From contig SXKJ01000006.1 in the NCBI GenBank assembly GCA_005778115.1, positions 1-45,815 of the forward strand: a DNA stretch of 45,815 nt, given 5' to 3'. Below, one piece after another: positions 1 through 8,041 of this stretch (position 1 is its first letter; each line of letters starts with the position of its first letter). The position numbers and the translations under genes were made by a program. A model generated the notes under the pieces. That model saw nothing but the letters and a program-made list of their open reading frames with translations. It made no database searches and was not told the origin of the DNA. Source of the stretch: Planctomyces sp. Lineage in GTDB: Bacteria; Planctomycetota; Planctomycetia; Planctomycetales; Planctomycetaceae.

Positions 1-410
1 AATTGAGTCGACTGCGCGCGGCGGAAAATGCCCCCCGCCGCCAATCCCCAGGCCTGCGGCCTGATTCTCAGGAACCTGTTCCGTGTCAATCCATCAGTCC
101 CACTCTTAACCCAGCGCACGCAATCCTTGGGCAGGTCCAAGATAACGCAATAGTTTTACGCAGAGGCGTAAAGCGGTCTTCACGACGCTGCGGTAGAATT
201 CATCCCAACGGCAATCAGCGCGTCGATGGATGTTGCGGCCCCATGAAAACGTGCAGCAGTGATTGGAATCTGTTGCGCAGATCTCGAATTGACGCACTCT
301 GGTTTCATCTGTGCCTCGGCTTTGCCATCTGTGCTAATCCCAAAACCTCTGAGTAGCACAGATGGCAAGGCCGAGGCACAGATGGGATCACTCAACTCAG
401 GAAGCAACTT
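1..410. other. Leader region without a recognisable gene
   Basis: No open frame here has a credible start, ribosome-binding site or recognisable motif. Short frames exist on both strands, but they overlap one another and read as random GC-rich peptides. The only clear structure is the inverted repeat at 306-384. The promoter of the oxidoreductase gene starting at 411 probably lies here, but no convincing -35/-10 pair was identified. Confidence 0.5.
306..384. repeat. 30-nt inverted repeat upstream of the first gene
   Basis: The left arm is 306-335 and the right arm 355-384. The arms are complementary at 29 of 30 positions, with a 19-nt loop. They contain the core GGCAAAGCCGAGGCACAGAT or its complement. 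The right arm ends 27 nt before the ATG at 411, so the element sits in the 5' leader of the oxidoreductase gene. It is one of many unrelated palindromes in this window. Confidence 0.85.
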
Positions 411-1733
411 ATGACAGCTCAACACGACACATCGGTCACTCGGATCAACCGTCGCGAGGCGTTGGCGGCGTCGGCGTTCGCGGGACTGGGGCTGACGTTC
501 GGAGTGCATGCAGCGGCGGCTCAGTCGACGGCCTCGAAATCACCCAACAGCCGGCTGCGAGTCGGCTCGATCGGGCTGCGGTATCAAGGCAGCGTCATCG
601 CTCATAAGGCTCAGCTCTATGGCGACATCACCGCGGTGTGTGACGTCGATCGACATGTGCGCGATCAGGCCAAAGCGGCGTTCGGCAGCACGGCGTTCGC
701 GTGCGAGGACTATCGCGATCTGATCAGCCGCAAGGACGTCGATGTCGTCACGATCGGCAGCCCGGACCATTGGCATACGAAGATGGTCATCGACGCCTGC
801 CGTGCGGGCAAAGACGTCTATTGCGAGAAGCCCCTCACGCTGACGATCGACGAAGGCAAGCAACTCGCCAGAGTCGTGAAGGAGACCGGCCGAGTCGTGC
901 AGGTCGGATCATGGCAACGCAGCGACGATCGCTTTCGGCTTGCGGTTGAGATGGTGCGCGGAGGCCGCATCGGCCGGTTGCAGAAGGTCGAAGTCGTGCT
1001 GGGCAAGAACGGCACCAGCAGTTCGTTCGTCCCGCGCACGCCCCCCGCGCATCTCAACTGGAATCTGTGGCAGGGACAGACTCCCGATCTGCCGTACATC
1101 GAAGAGCGAACTCATTACACGTTTCGCTGGTGGTATGAGTACTCGGGAGGCCAAATGACCGACTGGGGCGCGCATCACATCGACATCGCGCAGTGGGCGA
1201 TCAACTCAGAGCCGGTCGAGATTCACGGCACCGCAAAGATGCCCAGCGTTGCGAATGGGTTCAACGTCGCGCTCGACTTCGATGTGACCTACAAGTTCGC
1301 CAACGGTGTGACGATGACCGTCAGTGATCACGGCGATAACGGCATCCTCTTTACGGGCGACGCGGGGCGGCTGTTCGTCAATCGCGGCAAGATCACGGGG
1401 GCTCCGGTCGAAGCGTTGAAGTCGCAACCGCTGAAGCGCGAGGACTGGAAAGTCTACGACTACGACAACCTGGACCGCCCGGCCCGAGCGGGGAAGCTCG
1501 ACGCCATCGTCAACCACATGGGCAACTTCTTCGACTGCGTGCAGTCGCGCAAAACGCCGGTCTCCGATGTGCTGAGCTCGCATCGCACGGTCTCGACGTG
1601 CCATCTCGGCAACATCTCGATGCGCCTGGGCCGACCGCTGAAGTGGGATCCTGTCAAAGAAGAGTACATCGACGACAAAGAAGCCAACACCTGGCAGAAG
1701 CGCGAGCAACGGAAAGGCTTCGAGACGGTTTAG
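411..1733 (+). CDS. Gfo/Idh/MocA family oxidoreductase, Tat-exported
   Basis: NAD(P)-dependent sugar or inositol dehydrogenase-like protein of 440 aa. A twin-arginine signal (RR at 14-15, hydrophobic stretch 17-38) predicts export in folded form with its cofactor. A Rossmann-like N-terminal part follows, with the family EKP motif at 139-141 and the C-terminal DWGAHHIDIA segment at 251-260 that contributes the catalytic histidine in relatives. Length fits the exported planctomycete members. AGGAAG at 399-404 supports the ATG at 411. The same-strand genes downstream encode a DJ-1/PfpI protein and a Tat-exported TIM-barrel isomerase-like protein, which suggests a carbohydrate-related group. The substrate cannot be read from sequence. 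Confidence 0.9.
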   Translation: MTAQHDTSVTRINRREALAASAFAGLGLTFGVHAAAAQSTASKSPNSRLRVGSIGLRYQGSVIAHKAQLYGDITAVCDVDRHVRDQAKAAFGSTAFACEDYRDLISRKDVDVVTIGSPDHWHTKMVIDACRAGKDVYCEKPLTLTIDEGKQLARVVKETGRVVQVGSWQRSDDRFRLAVEMVRGGRIGRLQKVEVVLGKNGTSSSFVPRTPPAHLNWNLWQGQTPDLPYIEERTHYTFRWWYEYSGGQMTDWGAHHIDIAQWAINSEPVEIHGTAKMPSVANGFNVALDFDVTYKFANGVTMTVSDHGDNGILFTGDAGRLFVNRGKITGAPVEALKSQPLKREDWKVYDYDNLDRPARAGKLDAIVNHMGNFFDCVQSRKTPVSDVLSSHRTVSTCHLGNISMRLGRPLKWDPVKEEYIDDKEANTWQKREQRKGFETV

Positions 1734-1737
1734 TTTC

Positions 1738-1812
1738 GTAGGACGCCCTTTCTAGGGCGTCTTTCCGAACGACGATTTTCGATCATTCGACGGCCCGGAA
1801 GGGCCGTCCTAC
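1738..1812. repeat. GTAG/CTAC-ended double-hairpin element
   Basis: It starts GTAGGACGCCC and ends GGGCCGTCCTAC. Each end forms its own hairpin (around 1738-1761 and 1789-1812), and the two ends pair with each other imperfectly. It begins 4 nt after the stop of the oxidoreductase gene and ends 8 nt before the GGAG of the next gene. A related element occupies the next intergenic gap at 2418-2560. Confidence 0.75.
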
Positions 1813-1829
1813 TTTCATTGGAGTTCATC

Positions 1830-2402
1830 ATGCCTGAATCGTCCAAACGCAAAGTGTTAGTTATCGTCGGAGACGCGACCGAAACGGTCGACACGCTCTA
1901 TCCGTATTACCGGCTCATCGAAGGGGGCTATCGGCCAGTCGTCGCGGCTCCCGAGAAGCGGCGGTATCAAATGGTGCTGCACGAAGTGAAGCCCGGCTGG
2001 ACCATCACCAAGGAGTGGGAGGGCTACTCGATCGAAGCCGAGATCGCCTTCAAGGACATCCAGCCTGAAGAGTATGTCGGCATCTTCTTCAGCGGCGGTC
2101 GGGCACCGGAGTACATCCGCGAGGACGCCGACCTGCTGCGGATCACGCGCTGGTTCTGGGAGAACAAGCGACCGATGGCCAGCGTCTGCCACGGCGTCGA
2201 GATCCCCGCGCGAGCCGGCATTGTCAAGGGCTTGCGAATGGCGACGGTCGCGAAGTGCAAGTTCGACCTCGAAGTCTGCGGCGGCATCTATGTCAACGAG
2301 CCCTGCGTGATCGACCGGCACATGGTCAGCGGCCGGACCTATCACGACAGCGGCCACTTCGTCGGCCCGTGGATCAAGCTGCTGGATGCTCAAACGATGT
2401 GA
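1830..2402 (+). CDS. DJ-1/PfpI family protein
   Basis: A cysteine-dependent amidotransferase-fold protein of 190 aa. The nucleophile elbow SVCHGVE puts the reactive cysteine at 120 followed by His121, and Glu18 (DATETVD) matches the conserved glutamate that hydrogen-bonds this cysteine in the DJ-1 superfamily. There is no signal peptide, so it is probably cytoplasmic. GGAG at 1820-1823, six bases upstream, selects the ATG at 1830 over an in-frame TTG at 1818. Family members act as proteases, glyoxalases or chaperones; which applies here is unknown. It lies between two exported sugar-enzyme-like genes on the same strand. Confidence 0.88.
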   Translation: MPESSKRKVLVIVGDATETVDTLYPYYRLIEGGYRPVVAAPEKRRYQMVLHEVKPGWTITKEWEGYSIEAEIAFKDIQPEEYVGIFFSGGRAPEYIREDADLLRITRWFWENKRPMASVCHGVEIPARAGIVKGLRMATVAKCKFDLEVCGGIYVNEPCVIDRHMVSGRTYHDSGHFVGPWIKLLDAQTM

Positions 2403-2417
2403 CGACGCGACGACTTC

Positions 2418-2560
2418 GTAGGACGCCCAATGTCGTCTTTCGCTCCGCGAAAGAACGCTTAGGCCAAGTCGGTTTCAGTCGGGTGGCGTTTATGACTTAG
2501 CGTCCTTTCGCGGAGCGAAAGGCGACAATGAAATGCAACGGCCTGGAAAGGCCGTCCTAC
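2418..2560. repeat. Nested palindromic element, GTAG/CTAC type with an inserted second palindrome
   Basis: The outer element begins GTAGGACGCCC at 2418 and ends GGAAAGGCCGTCCTAC at 2560, like the element at 1738-1812. Inside it is a second inverted repeat with 29-nt arms at 2431-2459 and 2499-2527 (core TTTCGCTCCGCGAAAG), two mismatches apart. The simplest reading is insertion of one palindromic element into another. It fills most of the gap between the DJ-1 and isomerase-like genes. Confidence 0.75.
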
Positions 2561-2573
2561 TTTGAGGTTCGAC

Positions 2574-3521
2574 ATGACGAATACCCGACTGCAACGTCGC
2601 TCGTTTCTCGCGGTCGCCGCGAGTGCTGTGACAGCGCCCCTGTTCTCGCTCGAGGCTGTCGCCAATGACGCTCAATCAGCGAAGGGCCGACCGAGCCTCG
2701 GCTTCAGCTTGTATGGCATGAAGTCGTTGTCCTTGGAGGATGCGCTGAAGACCTGCGCCGAGATCGGCTACTCGCATGTCGAACTGTCACTCAACGCGGG
2801 TTACGTCACGGAGCCATCCGCCTTCTCGGCCGAGTCCCGCCAGGCCGCCGCCTTGACGCTTCAGAAGCTGAAGCTGGGGCTGCCATGTTTGATGGTGTTG
2901 ATGACCCTTACTGCCGACGACAAAGCTCACGCGGCCAACTTGAAGCTGATCGAAACCGCCGCGCAGTTGGGACGGGACCTCGTCCCGGATCAGCCGCCGA
3001 TTCTGGAAACGATCCTCGGCGGCAGCCCGGCCAAATGGAACGAACAGAAGGCGGGCATGGCCGCTCGCCTGCGCGACTGGGCGGCTGCGGCGGAGAAAGC
3101 GAAGACCGTCATCGCCCTCAAGGCCCATGTCAGCAGCGCGGTCAATTCGCCCGACCGCTTGTTGTGGCTGCTCGACGAAGTGCAGTCGCCCGCGCTGCAA
3201 GTGGCTTACGACTACAGCCACTTCGAGCTGCAAGGGATCGACATGGCCGAGTCGATTAAGCTGTTGCTCCTGCGCACCCGGTTCATTCATGTGAAGGACA
3301 GCCAGGGTGATGCCGCGAAGTTTCAATTCCTGCTCCCCGGCGAAGGCCGCACCGACTACGTCCAGTTTTTCTCGCTGCTCAAGCAACGCGGCTACACCGG
3401 ACCGGTCTGCGTCGAGGTCAGCGGTCAGGTCTTCAACAAGCCCAACTACGACCCCATCGCCGCCGCCAAGCAGTGCCATGCAGCCTTGTCAAAGGCGATG
3501 GCTCAGGCGTTTGCGAGCTGA
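2574..3521 (+). CDS. Sugar phosphate isomerase/epimerase-like TIM-barrel protein, Tat-exported
   Basis: Protein of 315 aa in the xylose-isomerase-like TIM-barrel (AP endonuclease 2) superfamily. It opens with a twin-arginine signal (QRRSFLAVAAS), followed by barrel-type segments including SYSHVELSLN-like, YDYSHFELQG, FIHVKDSQGD and PVCVEVSGQVF. The acidic and histidine residues in these segments would bind the metal. GAGG at 2564-2567 supports the ATG at 2574 over an in-frame TTG at 2562. Exported planctomycete members often neighbour Gfo/Idh/MocA oxidoreductases, as here (411-1733). The reaction is not determined by the sequence. Confidence 0.85.
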   Translation: MTNTRLQRRSFLAVAASAVTAPLFSLEAVANDAQSAKGRPSLGFSLYGMKSLSLEDALKTCAEIGYSHVELSLNAGYVTEPSAFSAESRQAAALTLQKLKLGLPCLMVLMTLTADDKAHAANLKLIETAAQLGRDLVPDQPPILETILGGSPAKWNEQKAGMAARLRDWAAAAEKAKTVIALKAHVSSAVNSPDRLLWLLDEVQSPALQVAYDYSHFELQGIDMAESIKLLLLRTRFIHVKDSQGDAAKFQFLLPGEGRTDYVQFFSLLKQRGYTGPVCVEVSGQVFNKPNYDPIAAAKQCHAALSKAMAQAFAS

Positions 3522-3561
3522 AGGGATGGCAAAGGTGGCAGGAACCTAAAACCGGCGGGAA

Positions 3562-4488
3562 TTACTGCACCAAGCCCTTAGTCAGTTCCATGAAGGCCGT
3601 TTCCAGGTTGACCTCCTCTTCGCGGAACAGAGTCAGCTTGAAGCCGTTCTCCAACAGGAGCGTTGGCAGTTCGCTGTAGTCGAGGACTTCGGTATTGAGC
3701 GTTGCGAAGACGGTCCCGTTTTTGGTCTCGACCGATTTCACTCCGGGGTGCTGTTCGATCAGAGCGGCGGCGGCTTCGAGGCGGTCTTTCACGCGAATCA
3801 GCAGCAGGATGCTGTGGCGGGCTTTGCGCATGACCTCATCGACGTAGCCGTCGATGATGAGGTGGCCTTTCTCGATCATGCCGACGCGGGTGCAGACGTC
3901 GGCCAGTTCCGGCAGGATGTGGCTGCTGACGATGACCGTCTTTTTCATCTCGCCGAGCTTCTTCAGCAGGTTGCGGATCTCGATGCGGGCGCGGGGGTCG
4001 AGCCCGCTGGCGGGTTCGTCGAGCAGCAGCACTTGCGGTTCGTGCAGCAGCACTCTGGCCAGGCCGATGCGTTGCGTTTGGCCTCGCGACAATTGATTGA
4101 CCATCGCGTCTCGCTTGAAGGCCATGTCCACGAGTTCGAGTTTCTCTTCGCAGACCTTGCGGCGACCGGGGCCGTTGATGCGGTAGGCGGCGGCGAAGAA
4201 TTCGAGGTACTCGATGACCGTCATGTCGTCGTACACGCCAAAGAAGTCCGGCATGAAGCCGACCAGGCGGCGGATCTCCTGCGGGTGCGTGTAGATCGAC
4301 ATGCCGCAGACATACGCCTCGCCATAATCGGGGCTGAGCAGCGTCGCCAACATTCGCATCGTGGTCGTCTTGCCCGATCCGTTGGGGCCGATGAAGCCAA
4401 AGACATCACCCTCGGTCAGCTTGAGGTTGATGTTATTAACGGCAATCAAATCGCCGTAGCGTTTCGTGAGTTGGTTGGTTTCGATCAC
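3562..4488 (-). CDS. ABC transporter ATP-binding protein
   Basis: ATPase subunit of 308 aa. Walker A is GPNGSGKTT near residues 34-42, the signature LSRGQ at 133-137 and Walker B/D-loop LLLDEPASGLDP around 154-165, followed by a roughly 100-residue C-terminal extension like the CcmA/GldA/DrrA-type exporters. The start is a GTG at 4488 whose bases overlap the TGA of the upstream gene (GTGA, 4488-4485), so the two are probably translationally coupled. The frame stays open further upstream, but that part is antisense-like and overlaps the neighbouring gene. No ABC-2 permease gene is adjacent. It converges with the gene ending at 3521. Confidence 0.92.
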   Translation of the reverse strand: MIETNQLTKRYGDLIAVNNINLKLTEGDVFGFIGPNGSGKTTTMRMLATLLSPDYGEAYVCGMSIYTHPQEIRRLVGFMPDFFGVYDDMTVIEYLEFFAAAYRINGPGRRKVCEEKLELVDMAFKRDAMVNQLSRGQTQRIGLARVLLHEPQVLLLDEPASGLDPRARIEIRNLLKKLGEMKKTVIVSSHILPELADVCTRVGMIEKGHLIIDGYVDEVMRKARHSILLLIRVKDRLEAAAALIEQHPGVKSVETKNGTVFATLNTEVLDYSELPTLLLENGFKLTLFREEEVNLETAFMELTKGLVQ

Positions 4489-6752
4489 GGCGACTTGGTC
4501 TCGCTGGGAGGAGTTTCTTGGGAGGCCGGTGCGGGCACTTGCGGTGCGGCGGGAACATTTTCGAATTTCGGAAGTGTTCGAAGTCCAGACGTGTCGCTGG
4601 TCCGTTTGACCGGCAGCACAATGCGGATGAATCCGTGATGCCGAGTCGGCGAGCGGGCTGCGTCGTTGAAGCGCCACTCGGTCGTCGGTTCGGCGACGTT
4701 TGCGATCACAACAGCTCGGTCCTGCGACAGCATCGGTGACAGGTCGAGGGCTCGCAGGCTGTGATGGTTCAGGCCGGTGTAACTCTTGCCGCCAGCCGCC
4801 TCGTGCAGCGTCATCATTTGCAAGATCGTTGAAGGTTCGAGGCTCAACGGGTCGTAACGCTCTTGCTCGACCAGTACGTCTTCCTGGATTTTTCCTGCCC
4901 TGGCGAGCCGTTTCGTGACGGTGGTTCGAGTCAGATAGCCGCGCAATTCGCGTCCGTAGTTGCGCTCGTCTTTCGGGGTCCACGGCTGATCGGCCAGCCA
5001 AATGGTGGCCGCTTCGCCGAACTTTGGATGTGGATAATAGATCCATTTTTCATAGACCACGATCCAGTCGCGCAGTTCGAACGGCAGGTGATGCACGATG
5101 CGACCGCTCAATTCGTTGGCCGACGTGCTGGTGAGGTTCGATTCGACGAGCGGCGTTTCGGAGATCCACAATGACTCCGAGGTCAGTGACTTCGAGGACC
5201 ACTGCGCTAAGGGGACTCCGTCCAATGACGAGCGATCCGCGGCCGAATGCGCGACGGCGCGACCGAGATCGAATCCACTTTCGCGGTAGAGGCCGCCCGA
5301 AGAATTCTCCGGGAAGCCCAACCAACTAAGAGTCGTCTGTGGGCGAGTGGGGTTCAGCCTGGTTGGTGTCGTCGCGATATTCCAGATGCGATTCTCGGTG
5401 GAGTAAGTCGTCGCCCACGAGCGGGCGGTCACTTCTTGTCGGCCGGCGTCAATATCCACGACATCCAGTTGTGTGAGCTTGGCTGTGTCACCATTGGCGG
5501 CGTGAGCCAGCCATACCGTGCTGACGCTGGCCACGGTCACCAGTAGCGGCAACGTGGCCCACGTCCAATGCGGACGCTTCAGCAATTTGTGGACGAGCAG
5601 ATAATCGAGCGGGCCGATCACCGCCGAGTAGGCCACCAATAGTCCGAGCGCTCCCCATAATGTCGGTCGAGAGACGTCGGGCATGTTGATGATCGCCGCT
5701 CGCCACTGCGATGCGAGGTCGGTGATTCCACTCTGCGACAAAGTGGATCGAGCCGCCGACTTGGACGCCTCTTTCTCAGAGGTCTGTTGCAACAGCCGCT
5801 TAATAAGTGCCGTGCGACCATTCCAGCGCGACAGCGGGACCGCCGTTAGGTCGACACCAAGCGCAGTCACTTGTCCGTAGCCGAAACTCGCTCGTGTCAT
5901 CAACGCACCATTGAGGCACGAAACCAGGACTCGTCCTTCTTGCGGCTTCAAGATCGTGATCGCCGCGCGATTCGCTCCCAAGATTTTGTGAGAATGGACT
6001 GCGTAACTTTCGATGCCGCTCAGATCATTCGTCCGAGTCCGTTCGCGAACCTCCACGGTTTCGTGGAGTAATCCGGCCCACGGGGTTCTTTGAAACTCCT
6101 CGGAATCGGTGGCAATTGTCACGACCAGATGACCGCCGCGACGCAGCCAGCGTTCGAGTTCCACGCGGGCCGCTTTCGTCAGGGGAGTGCCGCTGGTGAC
6201 CCAGATGCCATCAACGCTATCCAAGGCCCAGGGAATCTCCGCCTCGGCCGGCCAATGGTCTGACTTCGCGGCGATCAGTGATTCGGTGGGCTTCAACAAC
6301 TCGGTGTCATTCGCAGTGCCGACTTCCAGCCACACGGGCTGAGATTGTCGCAACGGAACAAAAAAGAGGGCCTCCGACGACTCGATGTCGCTGGCCGACC
6401 GTTTGGGGAGCAGCTTTCTCTTCTGGATCGGCTCCGGCCCGTCTGCCCAGACGCGGACCTCGATCTCAGCATCCAGTCGACCGCTGCGAAACACGCCGAC
6501 CCAACGTGATGTTGAATTGGCTGTCTGCTGTACCAACGGTTGCGAGATCCGCACGCCATCGGGGTCACTGACAATCACTTCGCAGGTTCGAGCGTTGGGG
6601 GCGACGCCGTCAACAAGGATCGGGGTCCACTGACCCACTTTGAAGTTGCGATCGAAACCGACTCGTGGCAACAGCTCTCCGCCGTGGCCCCAAGCGGATC
6701 CAGAGAGCAATACCAGCGCGGCGACGAGAAAGGGCGTCAGCTTGCGCTTCAC
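4485..6752 (-). CDS. Large membrane-anchored protein coupled to an ABC ATPase
   Basis: Protein of about 755 aa, not assigned to a characterised family. From the proposed GTG start it has a signal peptide (KRKLTPFLVAALVLLSGSAW), a long beta-rich extracytoplasmic part, a segment near 180-210 (WVTSGTPLTKAARVELERWL followed by RRGGHLVVTI) resembling the amidotransferase-like fold of GldG-type auxiliary proteins, two transmembrane helices at about 364-386 and 397-417, then another soluble region. The frame continues to 6875, but the extra N-terminus looks non-coding; the start is uncertain and has only a weak ribosome-binding site. Coupling to the ATPase at 3562-4488 suggests a shared role in the cell envelope, by inference. 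Confidence 0.75.
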   Translation of the reverse strand: MKRKLTPFLVAALVLLSGSAWGHGGELLPRVGFDRNFKVGQWTPILVDGVAPNARTCEVIVSDPDGVRISQPLVQQTANSTSRWVGVFRSGRLDAEIEVRVWADGPEPIQKRKLLPKRSASDIESSEALFFVPLRQSQPVWLEVGTANDTELLKPTESLIAAKSDHWPAEAEIPWALDSVDGIWVTSGTPLTKAARVELERWLRRGGHLVVTIATDSEEFQRTPWAGLLHETVEVRERTRTNDLSGIESYAVHSHKILGANRAAITILKPQEGRVLVSCLNGALMTRASFGYGQVTALGVDLTAVPLSRWNGRTALIKRLLQQTSEKEASKSAARSTLSQSGITDLASQWRAAIINMPDVSRPTLWGALGLLVAYSAVIGPLDYLLVHKLLKRPHWTWATLPLLVTVASVSTVWLAHAANGDTAKLTQLDVVDIDAGRQEVTARSWATTYSTENRIWNIATTPTRLNPTRPQTTLSWLGFPENSSGGLYRESGFDLGRAVAHSAADRSSLDGVPLAQWSSKSLTSESLWISETPLVESNLTSTSANELSGRIVHHLPFELRDWIVVYEKWIYYPHPKFGEAATIWLADQPWTPKDERNYGRELRGYLTRTTVTKRLARAGKIQEDVLVEQERYDPLSLEPSTILQMMTLHEAAGGKSYTGLNHHSLRALDLSPMLSQDRAVVIANVAEPTTEWRFNDAARSPTRHHGFIRIVLPVKRTSDTSGLRTLPKFENVPAAPQVPAPASQETPPSETKSP

Positions 6753-6909
6753 CCATTGGACATTCCAAGAAATTGTCGATTCTCCACCGCTCACGAAGTC
6801 CACCGCGTCGCAGGTTGAAAGCTGTTGAACTGCTCGCGAGGCCAAGCCACCGCGAGGGCGGCGGATCATACGCAACCCTTCTGCGAATCGTGAGCGCGGA
6901 GGCCGGGTT

Positions 6910-7350
6910 TCACAAATTTCCTTCGGCCGGATCGAACCACTCCACGATCTTGTCGGCGTACTCGCCGGCGATCACGATCGACTCGAGTGGCTGTCCCGCT
7001 CGGCAGATGCAACAGACGGTTTTTAATCGCCCGTGAGCCAGTCGTGTCTCGCCGCGCCAAAACTCGATCTCGTAATTCAGCGACTTCACTCCCTTGCGGA
7101 CGACATTGAGCCGGACCTCCAGGAGATCCTCGAAGTACGCCGGAGCCTCAAACGAACAAGAGGCCGACACTCGCGGCCAGCCAATCACCGAACCATCCGG
7201 CTGCGGTTGCATGATGCTCAAGTCCAGCGACCGGAAGAAGGCGTGCTCGGCTTCCTCCATGTACCGGTAGTAGTTCGCGAAATGGATGATCCCCGCCATG
7301 TCGGTGTCGGCGAATTCCACGCGGAGAGTGGTGATGAATTGAGCGGCCAT
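6910..7350 (-). CDS. Acyl-CoA thioesterase, 4HBT/YbgC hot-dog family
   Basis: Single hot-dog-fold enzyme of 146 aa that would hydrolyse an acyl- or aroyl-CoA thioester in the cytoplasm. The N-terminal motif FADTDMAGIIHFANYYRY matches the 4-hydroxybenzoyl-CoA thioesterase/YbgC signature, with the catalytic aspartate at 17, and the length is typical. The ATG at 7350 has only a weak ribosome-binding site. It is the last of three same-strand genes (radical SAM protein, chorismate-lyase-like protein, thioesterase) separated by palindromic elements. The two downstream genes both belong to families that can release hydroxybenzoates, so an aromatic substrate is possible but unproven. Confidence 0.88.
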   Translation of the reverse strand: MAAQFITTLRVEFADTDMAGIIHFANYYRYMEEAEHAFFRSLDLSIMQPQPDGSVIGWPRVSASCSFEAPAYFEDLLEVRLNVVRKGVKSLNYEIEFWRGETRLAHGRLKTVCCICRAGQPLESIVIAGEYADKIVEWFDPAEGNL

Positions 7351-7368
7351 GAGTTGTTCTCAAACACC

Positions 7369-7424
7369 GTACCGCGACCGTTAGGGAGCGGCCCGCATCG
7401 GCCAATCCCTAACGGTCGCGGTAC
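7369..7424. repeat. Palindromic element with 19-nt perfect arms (GTACCGCGACC type)
   Basis: Arms 7369-7387 and 7406-7424 are exact complements around an 18-nt loop. The arm sequence starts GTACCGCGACCGTTAGGGA. A second copy with 22-nt arms is at 9454-9513, and even the loop starts (GCGGCCCG) agree. This copy lies between the thioesterase start and the end of the chorismate-lyase-like gene. Confidence 0.95.
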
Positions 7425-7438
7425 AGATTCGTTTTGGT

Positions 7439-7981
7439 TCAATCGAGCGGAGCCGAAATCTCCAATAAATCCACGGCCGGCTTGCCGTCGCAAAAAATCG
7501 TCGCCAAGCGACCGTAGGTTTGACCTTGCAACGGCATCTGTAACGCGTCGCTCAAGCCTGGTCCGGCGGTGATTTTTAAGATGGCTCCCAGGTCGATGTG
7601 TAAGAAGACGTTGTGCTGGATCAGAATTCGTCCCAGTGGGGTTTGTTCGCGCAGAATCTCTTCGCGGACTCGGGCCGACACCGTCTTCAAATCGAAGCGC
7701 ACAAGGCCGAACTGCACGACTTGATCGGTTCCTTGCTTCAGTAGCACGATCTTGCGGCTATAGAGGTCTCCCTCCAATCGCTTCGCCAGCACACGTACAT
7801 CGACGGGGGACTTGTGATACGACTCCATCGCCACCGTCATGTGATGATTGTGAGCCAACAACGACTTGTACGGCTCCGGCGTCATGGCCGACGGCACATG
7901 CTCGGCCCGTTCAATCAACGGCGAGACGCTGGGAAACAATTCGACCAGAGATTTGAGTTCGTCGTGTGGGTTCATGTTCAT
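7439..7981 (-). CDS. Chorismate-lyase-like protein (Rv2949c/PF01947-type)
   Basis: Protein of about 180 aa. The segments SLLAHNHHMTVAMESYH, VDVRVLAKR, YSRKIVLL, VVQFGLVRFDL and the C-terminal TPLGRILIQHNV resemble the Rv2949c-like chorismate pyruvate-lyases, which turn chorismate into 4-hydroxybenzoate and pyruvate. The match was made by eye and the exact active-site residues were not verified. The reading frame extends to 8071, but those codons fall in the palindrome at 7983-8041, so ATG 7981 (or 7975) is preferred; neither has a clear ribosome-binding site. It lies between a radical SAM gene and a 4HBT thioesterase gene on the same strand. Confidence 0.65.
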   Translation of the reverse strand: MNMNPHDELKSLVELFPSVSPLIERAEHVPSAMTPEPYKSLLAHNHHMTVAMESYHKSPVDVRVLAKRLEGDLYSRKIVLLKQGTDQVVQFGLVRFDLKTVSARVREEILREQTPLGRILIQHNVFLHIDLGAILKITAGPGLSDALQMPLQGQTYGRLATIFCDGKPAVDLLEISAPLD

Positions 7982-7982
7982 T

Positions 7983-8041
7983 CGTAGCGACAGGCGGCTC
8001 GCCTGTCGTCCGGCCAGACAGGCGAGCCGCCTGTCGCTACG
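7983..8041. repeat. GTAG/CTAC element, 25-nt perfect arms
   Basis: Arms 7983-8007 and 8017-8041 are exact complements around a 9-nt loop. Each arm also folds on itself (CAGGCGGCTCGCCTG). On the minus strand the GTAG end at 8040-8037 supplies the TAG stop of the radical SAM gene. The other end abuts the start of the chorismate-lyase-like gene. Confidence 0.95.

Noticed and set aside
1857..2393. Long minus-strand open frame opposite the DJ-1 gene
   Set aside because: It is an antisense shadow of a clearly coding GC-rich gene, with no start signal and no recognisable domain.
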